Source: Platanthera guangdongensis
Lineage: Eukaryota > Streptophyta > Magnoliopsida > Asparagales > Orchidaceae
DNA: 64,000 nt
Direction: 5' to 3'
Assembly (NCBI GenBank): GCA_039583875.1
Contig: CM077150.1
Location: 54,005,451-54,069,450 of the forward strand
Of the stretch, positions 30,882 to 40,422 are shown one piece after another (the first letter of the stretch is position 1; each line of letters begins with the position of its first letter). Made by a program: the position numbers and the translations under genes. Under the pieces are notes generated by a model. The model was not told the DNA's origin. It searched no databases and was given only the letters and a program-made list of their open reading frames with translations.

Positions 30882-32081
30882 TGATGTAGGCCCCATCCTA
30901 AAAGATCCTACACGGACGGCGTGACGACGACTCTCGCAACTGTCAACGCTCTCTAACCCGCACACTATGAAAACTCAACCGACACAATGATTTTATTTAT
31001 TTTCTCGCGCTAACATACGGATAGCCGATCCGCAAAAGGAACGGAGAATGGCTATAGGCCAAAATCCTTTTCCGGCTAAAGGGAATAATATTTATTCCGA
31101 CGAGCTTGGAGTTGTTCCAAAATAGATCCACCAAGAAAAATTCGCGGATTCGGAAAATGGTAGTATCTATCCCAACTAAAACAAAGAAGCGAGGATCGCC
31201 ACTCCTCTCGAAAGATCTTCGGAAAACCAAACGAAAACGGCAAACTATTAGAAGTAATACCGCAAAAATTAACGATTTCAAATTCCACGCAAAAATCGTC
31301 CACCACAAGAACTAACTAAGAAAAGAAATCTCTTGAGTAGATAGTTTCTTTACCCCGCTCGAAAAAGTAGATCCGAGATGTTTGGATCCACAAGAGACAA
31401 TCGCTTTCCTTGGACGCGGCGGGAGATGCACCAAGGATGAAGAACTCATTCGTCTTTCCCGCTTCTCGCCGTAGAAGTTCGTCGTTGGACTTTTCTTCCT
31501 TGCACTTGACTCCTCAAATCAAAGGAGGCAGAAAAATTAATAGGTGGAGAAAGGCACGTTGGTGGAGGAATTGAAGGAGGGAAAGAGAGGAGGAGAGGGA
31601 GGAGATGGGCGGCTGAGAGCTTGGATGAAGGGGGGCGGCCGAGTGGATGAAGGAGAGAGACCCCTAAGGGGGGGGGGGGGGATAATAGATAGAGGAGAGG
31701 AGAGAATTAGGTTTAGGGATTTTGGGTTCTCAATTCATTCATAAAAACTAAATGAAAAATACAATTGTCATGGCCTTTTATAAGGCTTACATCAAAAAAA
31801 ACTATGAGCAACCCAATAACAGTGGCTAAACGCACACCAACATGAAAAATATCAAAAATTAAACATTAGCTCATAAACTAGAAAACTAAAATTAATATTA
31901 ATAATAAGTCTTTTTGCGTTGGCGAAGATTGTAGCCATGGCCGCTGCGGCGCCGCAAATCCTTGGCCGGTGGATCAACATCTTCATCTTCCGCCAATATC
32001 CCGCGATCACCATGAACACCCAGTGCGCCAACGTCGTCATCTTTACCACCAATTAGGCCGTCATGATGGACGTCGCCATCA
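30882..32081 (-). repeat. CRM-1 3' LTR (left copy)
   Basis: This 1200-bp copy closely matches 59690-60890. TATA box: element strand TTATAAAAGG at 31774-31783. A G run of about 12 lies at 31670-31681. In element sense its first 180 bp are coding for the pol C-terminus. Confidence 0.95.
31774..31783 (-). promoter_or_regulatory. CRM-1 LTR TATA box
   Basis: TTATAAAAGG on the element strand; the 5' LTR copy is at 60582-60591. Confidence 0.6.
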
Positions 32082-32101
32082 ATCCTCCCCAGCTCAAAAG
32101 G
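32082..32101 (-). promoter_or_regulatory. CRM-1 polypurine tract
   Basis: The element strand reads GAGCTGGGGAGGAT directly before the LTR start TGATGG; this also lies in the pol coding frame. Confidence 0.6.
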
Positions 32102-33143
32102 AATCATTACCGAGGAGTGGGAGGGAAAATAACGGCGCAAGAGATCCGCATCCAGAAGATTCACCTGTGCAGTAGAGAGCCAAGACTCGTCCGAAGCAGG
32201 ACGACCACACCACCAGATCAAAAACCTGTGAATGTCACCATCGGGAGTGGGAAACACCGCGTCCTGTAAAATCCTATCAGGAAAGAAATCGGTCCGCTGG
32301 AACCTTGGAAATGCGTTAGGCGAAGAAGAAAAACAAGTTGCATCATCAGTAGGCAACATACCTCCCGGAGAATCAGAAGGAGAGAGCGATCCAGAAACAA
32401 GCTCACCCCCACCCCATTAGACGATATAGTGGAAATATTAAACAGAGAGACAGAAAGTTCAGGTGTTGGAGCGACATAAAGCGTTAAATCCGAAATGTTA
32501 AAAATAGGAGAGATTCCCCAATCAGCGGGTAACTTTAATAAATATGCATTTTCGCCTAGCTTCTTCAAAACCCGAAAAGGACCGGCTCTCTTATTCACTA
32601 ATTTCTTTATGGTGCCCGAAGGCAGCCGTTCAGGGATAAGTCGAACCATTACCAAAACACCAATATTCAAGGAGATTGCTCGCCTATGTATGTTAGCATT
32701 CGATTGATAAATATCATATTAGTGAGCTAACGTCTTGCCAATGTGCTCATGGAGAGCATGAACGTGCGAGGCGAAGTCCTGTGCAAATTTACTGGATTTA
32801 AAAGATGGAGGTAACGGAACCAAGTCAAGAGGCACGGGAGCCTTATATCCATGCACTATCTCATTCGGAGATAAACCGGTGGACCTAATCTTAGAATTAT
32901 TGTACGCTAATTGAGCATGCGGAAGAATATGGTCCCACGTACCCTTATGATCACCCACTAAACAATGAAGCAAACCTCCCAAGCTACGGTTAACTACTTC
33001 CGTTTGCCCATCCCTTTGGGGATGATAGGCCGACGAGAACATAAGTTTAGTACCCAAGAGCTTCCAAAGGGTTTTCCAGAAATAACTAGTAAATTTAACG
33101 TCCATATCACTCACTATCGTTTTGGGGATGCCCCGATGTGCCA

Positions 33144-33148
33144 CGACC
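33144..33148. repeat. Target site duplication of SV-3, left
   Basis: CGACC is repeated exactly at 55672-55676. Confidence 0.95.
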
Positions 33149-33168
33149 TGAAAGATATTGTACCTAAT

Positions 33169-33198
33169 CACCTAGAGGGGGGGGGGGGTGAATAGGTG
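33169..33198 (-). other. U5 hairpin with C-rich loop (SV-3)
   Basis: Stem CACCTA/TAGGTG encloses a run of about 13 C in element sense; the 5' LTR copy is at 53648-53679. Confidence 0.6.
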
Positions 33199-34011
33199 TC
33201 TAAATCTTTTAAACTTTTTAGGCAGATTGCCGATTATTTCACAGAGTTATAACTACTTTTTCACAGCAATCAATCAGCAATCACAGAATAACACATGCAC
33301 ACAGTGAACACACAGATTTATAGTGGTTCCCCAAGGTTTGGGTACATCCACTTTCCCCCTTCGCCTATCTAGTAGTGTACTAGATTCGGCCAAACTCCTC
33401 CACTATCTCAGATCTTACACTCAGAACCCCAAACAGGTTCCTACAGCTCAGGCCCAAGGCCCTACAACTCAGTCTTCTCCAAAGACCTACACTCAGCTTT
33501 TTCACAAAGCCTACACTCAGCCACAACAGGCCTACACTCAGCCACAACAGGCCTACACTCAGAGAATTAGATCTCCTACACTCAGGCACACAGGCCCTAC
33601 CACTCAGCCTTTATAATTACAAGCTTACAACTCAGATCCCTAAGGATCCTACAAGAAAATAAGAATACAAAGAATATACCTACAACTCAGAGACAAGAGA
33701 GATGAGTTGATAGGTTCTTGATGAGTTCTTGGAAGAACTCTGCTGAGAACAATCTCACTTGGCTTTTCTTCAAAGCTTCTTGAATGTAGACACAATAGGA
33801 TTGATTCTCTGCAGCTGATCTTCAATCACTGCAACTTAAGATTCAGAACTAGGTCTGAACCCTTCTTCACAGCCTGGTTCCAACGGCTGTCATCTTGGAA
33901 GGAGCTCTCTCTCTCCAACTTCTTAGATCTTCACTTGATTCTTCAATGAATAGCTAGATATTGTGTGAATCACTTTGATGTGTTGATCATCTCTTTCTGT
34001 TGACAGTATAA

Positions 34012-34024
34012 GCCTTTATATAGG
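34012..34024 (-). promoter_or_regulatory. SV-3 LTR TATA box
   Basis: CCTATATAAAGGC on the element strand is 130 bp downstream of the palindrome array; the 5' LTR copy is at 54505-54517. Confidence 0.7.
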
Positions 34025-34155
34025 CCTTCTTCAAGGTGACCGGCTGATCCGGTTCCTAACAGCTTTTTGACATCTCTAACAGGTGTAGCAGACAGGCTGG
34101 AATGGCAGCTGTCATGTCATCCAGTCAGTTCTTGAAATAACTGTAACTGTCTGAA

Positions 34156-35037
34156 AGTGTCGAGACAATCTGTCTTTAAGTGTCGACACTTATAGACTAA
34201 GTGTCGACACAAGTTGACTAAGTGTCGACACTAGCCTTCAAGGTGTCGACACAACTCCTTGTGTTGTAGAATTCACTTCTCGACACAGCTTCTTCATCAT
34301 GTGTCGACACTGATATTGAGTGTCGACACAACTCCTTGTACTTCAGTACTTAGTTGTATTCTTGTAAGTGTCGACACAACTCATTTGTGTCGACATATCT
34401 TCATGTGTTGAACTTGTTCAGTGTCGACACATCTTCTTGGTGTCGACATATGCCTTCTGTGTTGATACTTGCTGAGTGTCGACACAGCTCCTTGTGTCGA
34501 CACATTCTTCTTCTGTTGAGACTTTGGCTGAGTGTCGACACATCTCCTTTGTGTCGACACTTGTACTTGGAATTTTTTGTTGAACTTTGCTGAGTGTCGA
34601 CACAACATCCTAGTGTCGACACTTTCTTCATGTATTGAGTCTTCTGCTGAGTGTCGACACATTCTTTCTTGTGTCGACACTTTCTTCAAGTGTTGAGTCT
34701 TCTGCTGAGTGTCGACACATTCTTTATTATGTCGACACTTATACTTAGACTCTGCTGAAATTTGCTGAGTGTCGACACAGCCTCCAAGTGTCGACACTTT
34801 CTGATGTAGACATAGTTCTTCTAGGTGTCGACACTGCTTCTAAGTGTCGACACTTCTTCACTGGACATTTCTTCATTGAGTGTCGACACAGCCTTCATGT
34901 GTCGACACTTTCTGTCTAGTGTCGACTCTGCATCCCTGGTGTCGACACAATTACTCCAAGTGTCGACACTGCTTGCCTGGGTGTCGACACAAGTCTTCTT
35001 AAGTGTCGACACTTTCCTTCTGGGTGTCGACACATGG
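34156..35037. repeat. SV-3 LTR palindrome array (TGTGTCGACACA)
   Basis: By hand count about 30 exact GTCGACA cores lie in 880 bp, arranged in pairs (GAGTGTCGACACA...CTCC, then TGTGTCGACACTT) with a higher-order unit of about 65 bp in 34580-34790. Partner array: 54648-55530. Half-sites and decayed copies (TGTTGACA) are mixed in. Confidence 0.88.
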
Positions 35038-35178
35038 ACTTAGAAAACTTTCAGCCTTCCCTGCAAATACTTAACCTGCACAAGGCAACTCAAAATACAT
35101 CAAATACATTTTGATGTATATCATTGAGTAGGGTGAGGCTTCTTCAAATCAGGTACATTTAAACCAATATACCCAACA

Positions 35179-35453
35179 ATCTCCTCCTATTTGGAGAAGT
35201 CATAACCCTTAGTCAATGATATACACCATACATAACAAAATTACAGTATGATGTAAAACAGGATTATGAAAACAGGGAAAACATAAACATGTATCAAACA
35301 AAACATGTATACACAGATATCATCTCAGAACAATTATGAAATAGATTAATAACACATCACATTGTTCTAACAACTATGTCATATTCATTATACAAAAGTT
35401 TACAGAATGTTTTAATACAAGTGATTACATAGTAAACTTAAGATAATGCTATT
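35179..35453 (-). promoter_or_regulatory. SV-3 polypurine tract and 3' untranslated region
   Basis: TAGGAGGAGAT (35179-35189, element strand) precedes the LTR; it differs from the other copies by one base. The rest, up to the ORF2 stop, is AT-rich and featureless. Confidence 0.8.
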
Positions 35454-38273
35454 CTATTTTTGCTCAGCCTCCTTGATCACTATGCCCTTCCCAGACTGTA
35501 TCGTTGCTTGCACAGGGGCTTCAGCATCTTCAGTATCAGCAGGCTTCTTCCCTTTCAGATCCTTCTTCTTTAACTCTTCAGCTTTAATCTTCTGCCTCTC
35601 AAAGTAATAATAAGGCTTGGGAAAGTACTTGCTAGGCTCCTGGGCAGTAGGAGGTAGCTTTCCCATCTTTGCCTTTCTTCTATATTGCACTATGGCTTCT
35701 TGCCTGTTTTCATGCTGTCTCCATTCTAGTTCAGAATACCACTTGTTTCTGTCTTGAATATTATCTTTGGCAGCCTTCCAAGAAGTCAAAATAATATTTC
35801 TTGAAGTGGGGCTCCACTGTTCAAAATCAGGCCTTTGTTCAGCTTGCTCTTTGAACCTCTTCTTAGACAGTCTGACTTCTTGTTCTTTCAGTATAGCTTC
35901 TTGTACAGCTTCAGATACTGGCTGAACCACCTTTTCTATGATGACATTTTGCTGTCCCTCAGGTGGGCTATACATTGACTGTATATCAGCTTGTACCATA
36001 TCAAAGTCTGGTGGAGGATAGATCACCTGAGCTACTTCAGCTTGCTCACCTCCAAGATAGGCAGGATTAATCCCAGACTCAGCAACATTATCATCATCAC
36101 ATAAAGGAGGATAACCAAGAGTTGCTCTGATAGAATTAGAAATCCACATTGCATGATCAGAGCCTGCTTTGACTAAAACCCTCTCCCCCTTTATGACTTC
36201 TCTTTCTATGTGATCTCTTAAATCATCTTTCTGAAATCTGATTTGGGAATTTAGATAATTGACTCCATCCTTGTAGAAATGTTTTAACCTTTGGAGTTTT
36301 TCAGTGAAGAGCTTCTGGGAATCTTGAATGGCAGAAGTTACAGCAGTGAGGCTCTCTTGCAATTCTTTATCAAATTCCTCTTTGGCAGTAGTCAGGGCTG
36401 CATTCTGTGCAGTGGCTATACTCTTAAGTTCAGTGACAATAGCATTGTGAGAAGCTGTCAAGTTATCATTCATTCTGATTTGATTCTCCAGTACATATCC
36501 TTGCTTTACTTCAAGTTCATCCACTTGAGATTTAATTTTCTCTTGATGAGTAGCTAGATAGACTACTGCACTCCCTCCCTTGTGGAAGCAGTCAGTCATC
36601 TCCTTCTTATTTAGATTCATCTCAAATCTAATAGACTTAATATCTTGGGCCAGGTCAAATTGTAGAGACTTATGACCCTCATCCATATATGTTTCTATAG
36701 CTTTCCTGTGCTCATCAAGCTTTATTTGCATTGCAACCATCAGAGAACTGTAATCTACAGATGGTACTGGCTGTAGTGCAGGCTGTGGTGCGATGGTTTG
36801 CAGAGCTTTCTTATAAGTCTGGCTCCTCCTCTTGAAGACTTGAAATTTCCTTTTCTTTGCTCTTGTAGCCTCCTCATCTTCAGAAGCTGAGGTGCTTGCT
36901 ATTTCTACCCTCTCCTTAGGTAGTTCCTCAACATTCTTTGGCTTCTCAGGCTCTTTCCTTGCAGTTTCTTCTAGAATCTCAACTTGCTCCCCCTCAACTT
37001 GAGCATTCTCCCCCTCAGCAGCAACACTTGCTTTCTCAAAGTCTGTTTGATCCATATTAAGGAAGAGATCTTCCATTGTAAACTCTTGTTGAGGTTGTGA
37101 TGGAGAATCCCTTGTCTCATCAACAACTTGATCAGATACAACTTGAGCTGCAACAGATGTGTCCTCCATGACAACATCTGGGGGTTGACTATCAATCTGA
37201 GGTTGTTGATTAACATGATTTAATGAATCAGACAAAACATTATCCTCTATAGGGAAAACTGAGTTATTGATTTCAGTGAGTACCTCAAGTATGGTGTTTG
37301 TAGCTTGTTCACTTTCTAGTGGAGTTGGCTCTTCCACTACTAGAGGCTCCCCCTGGATAGAATCCTGGTGAAGAGGGCTAGCCTGTGGTAGCTCCCCCTG
37401 TCTCACAGCATCATCTTGTATTGCTGGAGACTTTCCAGCAATTCTAGTGTCTTCTTCATCAGGAGTGAAGACAACTTGCTCCTCAGAGCTTCTAGAGGAA
37501 TCTTGAGCCACTGGGGCTGTCTTCTTCTTCTTCTTAAGTGGGGTTTCCTTCTCAGGTGTTGGCATCTCCTTAGACAAGACCCTATCCCATCTTGAGAAGA
37601 GTCTCATGTCCATCTTCCTCATGTGGTTGATCTTTGATCCAGCAGCTTGACTCATTACTTCTGGTATACTACCAACCAAGTAAAGACTTAGTATCCTACC
37701 CAAATTGGGCTTCTTCATGCTCTCTTTAATCTTATCAAAGACTACTACAGACCAATTAGTTTTCAATGTGAAGATAATCCTTGTCATGAGACTGAACATA
37801 TGGGCTGATACCCTATCATGCCCTCCAGGCTTACTCAAGATCACCTTTCCAACAATTTCAGAGAGGAATTTTCCTTTGCTGTTCATCCCCTTCCTATTGA
37901 ACACTGATCCAATTTTCATATTGGAATCCAGACCACACCAAGTTAATGCTTCCCTAGTTTTAGAAGCAGAAACATTCTCTTCTTCCTTAGTCCTTGGTAA
38001 CTGAAGTACTTTTCTCAAACTCTTAGATGTGACCTTCACCTTTTCTCCATGAACCCTTGACTTTATCTTGAGTCCAGAGTCGTCTAGGGTTGCTCCATTC
38101 AGAAATTCTAATACTTCTTTCTTCCATATTTTGGTTGGCTCTGAAACAAGAAAATCTAATCCTGAGTCTGCAACTAGGGTTACCACATCCTTGATCTCCG
38201 ATTCTGCATCATCAAATGCATGCCGCACCAGTTCATAGCCTTCATTTACGTTCTCCTCGAGCTTAGGCGCCAT
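35454..38273 (-). CDS. SV-3 ORF2, intact, envelope-like position
   Basis: The first ATG giving homology with SV-2 is 38273 (MAPKLEENVNEGYELV), for 939 aa; an upstream in-frame TTG at 38360 is not used here as a start. Residues 1-250 form a conserved core (VKVTSKSLRKVLQLP, FLSEIVGKVILSKPGGHDR, KPNLGRILSLYLVGS, LFSRWDRVLSKEM). Residues about 255-480 are acidic and Gln/Ser/Pro-rich. A basic cluster TRAKKRKFQVFKRR (about 485) may be a nuclear signal. A long helical, coiled-coil-like region follows (about 515-720, QFDLAQDIKSIRFEMN, ending RATLGYPPL), then a charged C-terminus (EQWSPTSRNIILTSWK, RRKAKMGKLPPT). No signal peptide, membrane segment or enzyme motif is visible. Function is unknown. Confidence 0.88.
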   Translation of the reverse strand: MAPKLEENVNEGYELVRHAFDDAESEIKDVVTLVADSGLDFLVSEPTKIWKKEVLEFLNGATLDDSGLKIKSRVHGEKVKVTSKSLRKVLQLPRTKEEENVSASKTREALTWCGLDSNMKIGSVFNRKGMNSKGKFLSEIVGKVILSKPGGHDRVSAHMFSLMTRIIFTLKTNWSVVVFDKIKESMKKPNLGRILSLYLVGSIPEVMSQAAGSKINHMRKMDMRLFSRWDRVLSKEMPTPEKETPLKKKKKTAPVAQDSSRSSEEQVVFTPDEEDTRIAGKSPAIQDDAVRQGELPQASPLHQDSIQGEPLVVEEPTPLESEQATNTILEVLTEINNSVFPIEDNVLSDSLNHVNQQPQIDSQPPDVVMEDTSVAAQVVSDQVVDETRDSPSQPQQEFTMEDLFLNMDQTDFEKASVAAEGENAQVEGEQVEILEETARKEPEKPKNVEELPKERVEIASTSASEDEEATRAKKRKFQVFKRRSQTYKKALQTIAPQPALQPVPSVDYSSLMVAMQIKLDEHRKAIETYMDEGHKSLQFDLAQDIKSIRFEMNLNKKEMTDCFHKGGSAVVYLATHQEKIKSQVDELEVKQGYVLENQIRMNDNLTASHNAIVTELKSIATAQNAALTTAKEEFDKELQESLTAVTSAIQDSQKLFTEKLQRLKHFYKDGVNYLNSQIRFQKDDLRDHIEREVIKGERVLVKAGSDHAMWISNSIRATLGYPPLCDDDNVAESGINPAYLGGEQAEVAQVIYPPPDFDMVQADIQSMYSPPEGQQNVIIEKVVQPVSEAVQEAILKEQEVRLSKKRFKEQAEQRPDFEQWSPTSRNIILTSWKAAKDNIQDRNKWYSELEWRQHENRQEAIVQYRRKAKMGKLPPTAQEPSKYFPKPYYYFERQKIKAEELKKKDLKGKKPADTEDAEAPVQATIQSGKGIVIKEAEQK

Positions 38274-38760
38274 TAGGGTTTGAAGAATTTGAATTGAGAG
38301 AAGAGAGGTGTCGATACACAAGTTTGGTCTCGAAACTTTAGTGAGCGTGTCGATAGACAATGGCGAAATCCTATTTATACCTTTCTAGGATTGAAGATGA
38401 AAGGGCGCGTCAACAAACTTAAATTGTGTCGACACTGTTGAAAAGTGTCGACACAGACTTATAATGTCTTGACACCTATGTGTCGACACAAGTATAGTCA
38501 ACAGAATATATGTGTCGACACTTGTTTATGTGTCGACACCACTCAGCTCGACACATAGTCGAGACTTTACTTCACTAATTCTGCATAAAGTCTAAGTGTC
38601 GACACCACCTTGGATGTGTCGACACCTTCTCTATATGTGTCGACACTAATTCCCTGAAGTGTCGACACCAACTTCCTAGATGTGTCGACACCACTTCCCT
38701 GAAGTGTCGACACCAATTCTCTGTCTCGACACAGACAACTCTGTGTGTCAACACTATTTT
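38274..38760 (-). promoter_or_regulatory. Candidate internal promoter of SV-3 ORF2
   Basis: Between the pol stop (38781) and ORF2 lie about a dozen TGTCGACAC words (38425-38750) followed on the element strand by GTATAAATAG (38371-38380), 97 bp before the ATG. The same word makes up the LTR array, which also precedes a TATA box. The TATA segment is conserved with SV-2. Confidence 0.65.
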
Positions 38761-38780
38761 ACTTAGTCATTTCTGTAAAC

Positions 38781-39432
38781 TTATTCTAAGTTTATCATAC
38801 CTAATTCAATTTTAAACCTATTGAACTTGGTTTCTTCTAAAGGCTTAGTATACATATCAGCTAGTTGATTATCTGTCTTAACATACTCTAATGAAATATC
38901 TTCTTTTTCTACATGTTCCCTTAGAAAATGATATTTTATTTCAATATGTTTAGTTCTACTATGGGAAACAGGATTGTTTGCAATAGATATAGCACTAGTA
39001 GAATCACAAAACAGTGGTGTTCTACTTACCTGAATACCATAATCCTCAAGCTGATGTTGTATCCATAGAAGTTGAGCACAACAACATCCTGCAGCCACAT
39101 ACTCTGATTCTGCTGTGGAGATAGCCACACTTGTTTGCTTCTTGCTACTCCATGAAATCAGTCTTCCACCTAGGAATTGACAGGTACCAGTTGTACTTTT
39201 CTTATCTTCCTTGCAGCCTGCAAAATCTGCATCTGAATAACCTGTCAGTTCAAAATCCCCATTCCTAGGGTACCAAAGGCCTAAATAAGGAGTGCCCTTT
39301 AGATATCTCAGTATCCTTTTGACTGCTGTCAAATGAGACTCTTTAGGGCATGCTTGGTACCTAGCACAGACACATGTAGCATACATGATATCTGGTCTAC
39401 TTGCAGTCAAATAGAGTAGAGAGCCAACTATC
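38781..39432 (-). pseudogene. SV-3 pol: RNase H part left of SV-4
   Basis: From GSLLYLTASRPDIMYATCVC the frame runs through LTGYSDADFAGC, STAESEYVAAGCCC, LFCDSTSAISIANNP, RTKHIEIKYHFLRE and DMYTKPLEE to the stop at 38781. This part is fully open. It continues the frame ending YRGIV at 48966, so SV-4 cut pol in the YRGIVGSLLYL segment. A separate start codon within this piece has no meaning. Confidence 0.93.
39428..39432. repeat. Target site duplication of SV-4, left
   Basis: CTATC is repeated exactly at 48961-48965. Confidence 0.95.
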
Positions 39433-39459
39433 TGAAAGTCCACCTAGTGTCAACTATGT

Positions 39460-39489
39460 TCACCTATGGGGGGGGGGGGGAATAGGTGA
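39460..39489 (-). other. U5 hairpin with C-rich loop (SV-4)
   Basis: Stem TCACCTAT/ATAGGTGA surrounds a run of about 13 C in element sense; the copy in the 5' LTR is near 47291-47319. Confidence 0.6.
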
Positions 39490-40290
39490 CGTGCAGCGCT
39501 TTTGCGGAATTTAAATTGTACCTGCACACAAAAATAAAACAACACAGCACAACAGAGTACACAAGGTATTTATAGTGGTTCCCTGACTTGGGTACATCCA
39601 CTTTCCCCCTTCGACCTATCTCCCAACAAGGGATGACTCGGTCACTTCTCCAACGGGATTGAAATCCAATCCCTGCACTATCAGAAGGAACCCTTCCACA
39701 CGTTGGAATCAACACTCCCACAAACCGGGTTGCACCCAACCCTTACAACACGGAACAAACGTTCCTTTACAACAAAATTAAAATAGAATGTACACAAGAT
39801 ACAAACTTCGTTTGGAGACTAAGGTGTCCCTCTTTGTTGACGACGTGTTCTTGAAGTCCACAAAGAGTCCACAACCTTTGATCTCTCTTGGAGAGGATCT
39901 CCCCGTAACCGGCGGCGGCAAGATGAGCGGCGGCTTGGTACGGGATCGTCGGCAACGACGGCGCGCGACTGCTGTACTTTGAGATCCAAACTTCGTAGCG
40001 AAGCAAACTAGGTCTACCAACGGTCACTCTAGGATCGGTCGTCTCGATCGATTCGGATGGGGGAGTTTTTCCCGGTCAACAAATCGAGAGACAAGGGATC
40101 TCTGGATAGACGCGTGAGACTCAAGCCTTGCTAAGCTTCTGTCGCCGGAGATCGGGAAGAAACGCGATCAACAGCGGCGACCGACTAGCGCGAGAGGCGA
40201 CGACGGTGGCGACGGAGAGGAACTCGCGATTTTAGGGTTAGATCGTCCTCGGCTTCTTTTCTCTGTGTGTGTATTCCGTTCAAAATACCC

Positions 40291-40302
40291 GTATATATAT
40301 AC
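40291..40302 (-). promoter_or_regulatory. SV-4 LTR TATA-like element
   Basis: GTATATATATAC is identical in the 5' LTR (48121-48132) and lies 120 bp downstream of the palindrome array in element sense. Confidence 0.5.
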
Positions 40303-40422
40303 TGTAGACAACTTGAATAAGACCATTGTGGGACCCACAAGAAGAATCCCTAAATCCCGGTCCAGGACATTGACAGCGGCAGAATCCGGTTCAGGAAGTT
40401 CCAGAAAATCGCCCAAGTCAAA

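Larger units (their letters stand above)
31898..33148 (-). pseudogene. CRM-1 integrase C-terminal half with chromodomain-like end
   Basis: From 33148 leftward the minus strand encodes the rest of the integrase core (HRGIPKTIVSDMDVKFTSYFW with catalytic Asp, HPQRDGQTEVVNRSLGGLL with catalytic Glu), a stop at 32719, then the C-terminal KLVNKRAGPFRVLKKLGENAY ... ISPIFNISDL. After a frameshift near 32400 comes FPDRILQDAV ... IHRFLIWWCGRPASDESWL, which has the spacing of a chromodomain, and a basic tail ending SGHGYNLRQRKK. The stop at 31898 lies 184 bp inside the 3' LTR. Chromodomains direct insertion to particular chromatin in these families. Confidence 0.8.
33149..35178 (-). repeat. SV-3 3' LTR (left copy)
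   Basis: This copy is 2030 bp, in element sense TGTTGGGTATATTGG ... CTTTCA. It holds the hairpin (33169-33198), the shared block GGTTCCCC...GGGTACATCCACT (33319-33352), an ACTCAG-rich repeat stretch (33420-33620), TATA box (34012-34024) and the palindrome array (34156-35037). Confidence 0.95.

Noticed and set aside
31544..31744. Gly/Arg-rich frame (also 60352-60552)
   Set aside because: It lies in the CRM-1 LTR around a homopolymer G run; no conserved protein.
33178..33188. Long G runs as sequencing artefacts
   Set aside because: They recur at the same LTR position in all four Sireviruses inside a hairpin, so the tract is real, although its exact length may be unreliable.
34150..35040. Short regularly spaced palindromes resembling a CRISPR array
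   Set aside because: Repeats of 10-12 bp within plant LTRs, irregular spacers, present in both LTRs and in several elements, no cas genes; this is an LTR regulatory array.
35454..38273. ORF2 as a retroviral envelope glycoprotein
   Set aside because: No signal peptide, membrane anchor or cysteine-rich ectodomain; only its position is envelope-like.
38274..38360. Extended ORF2 start upstream of 38273
   Set aside because: The upstream codon is TTG and the extension is translated palindrome sequence; the ATG at 38273 matches the SV-2 N-terminus.
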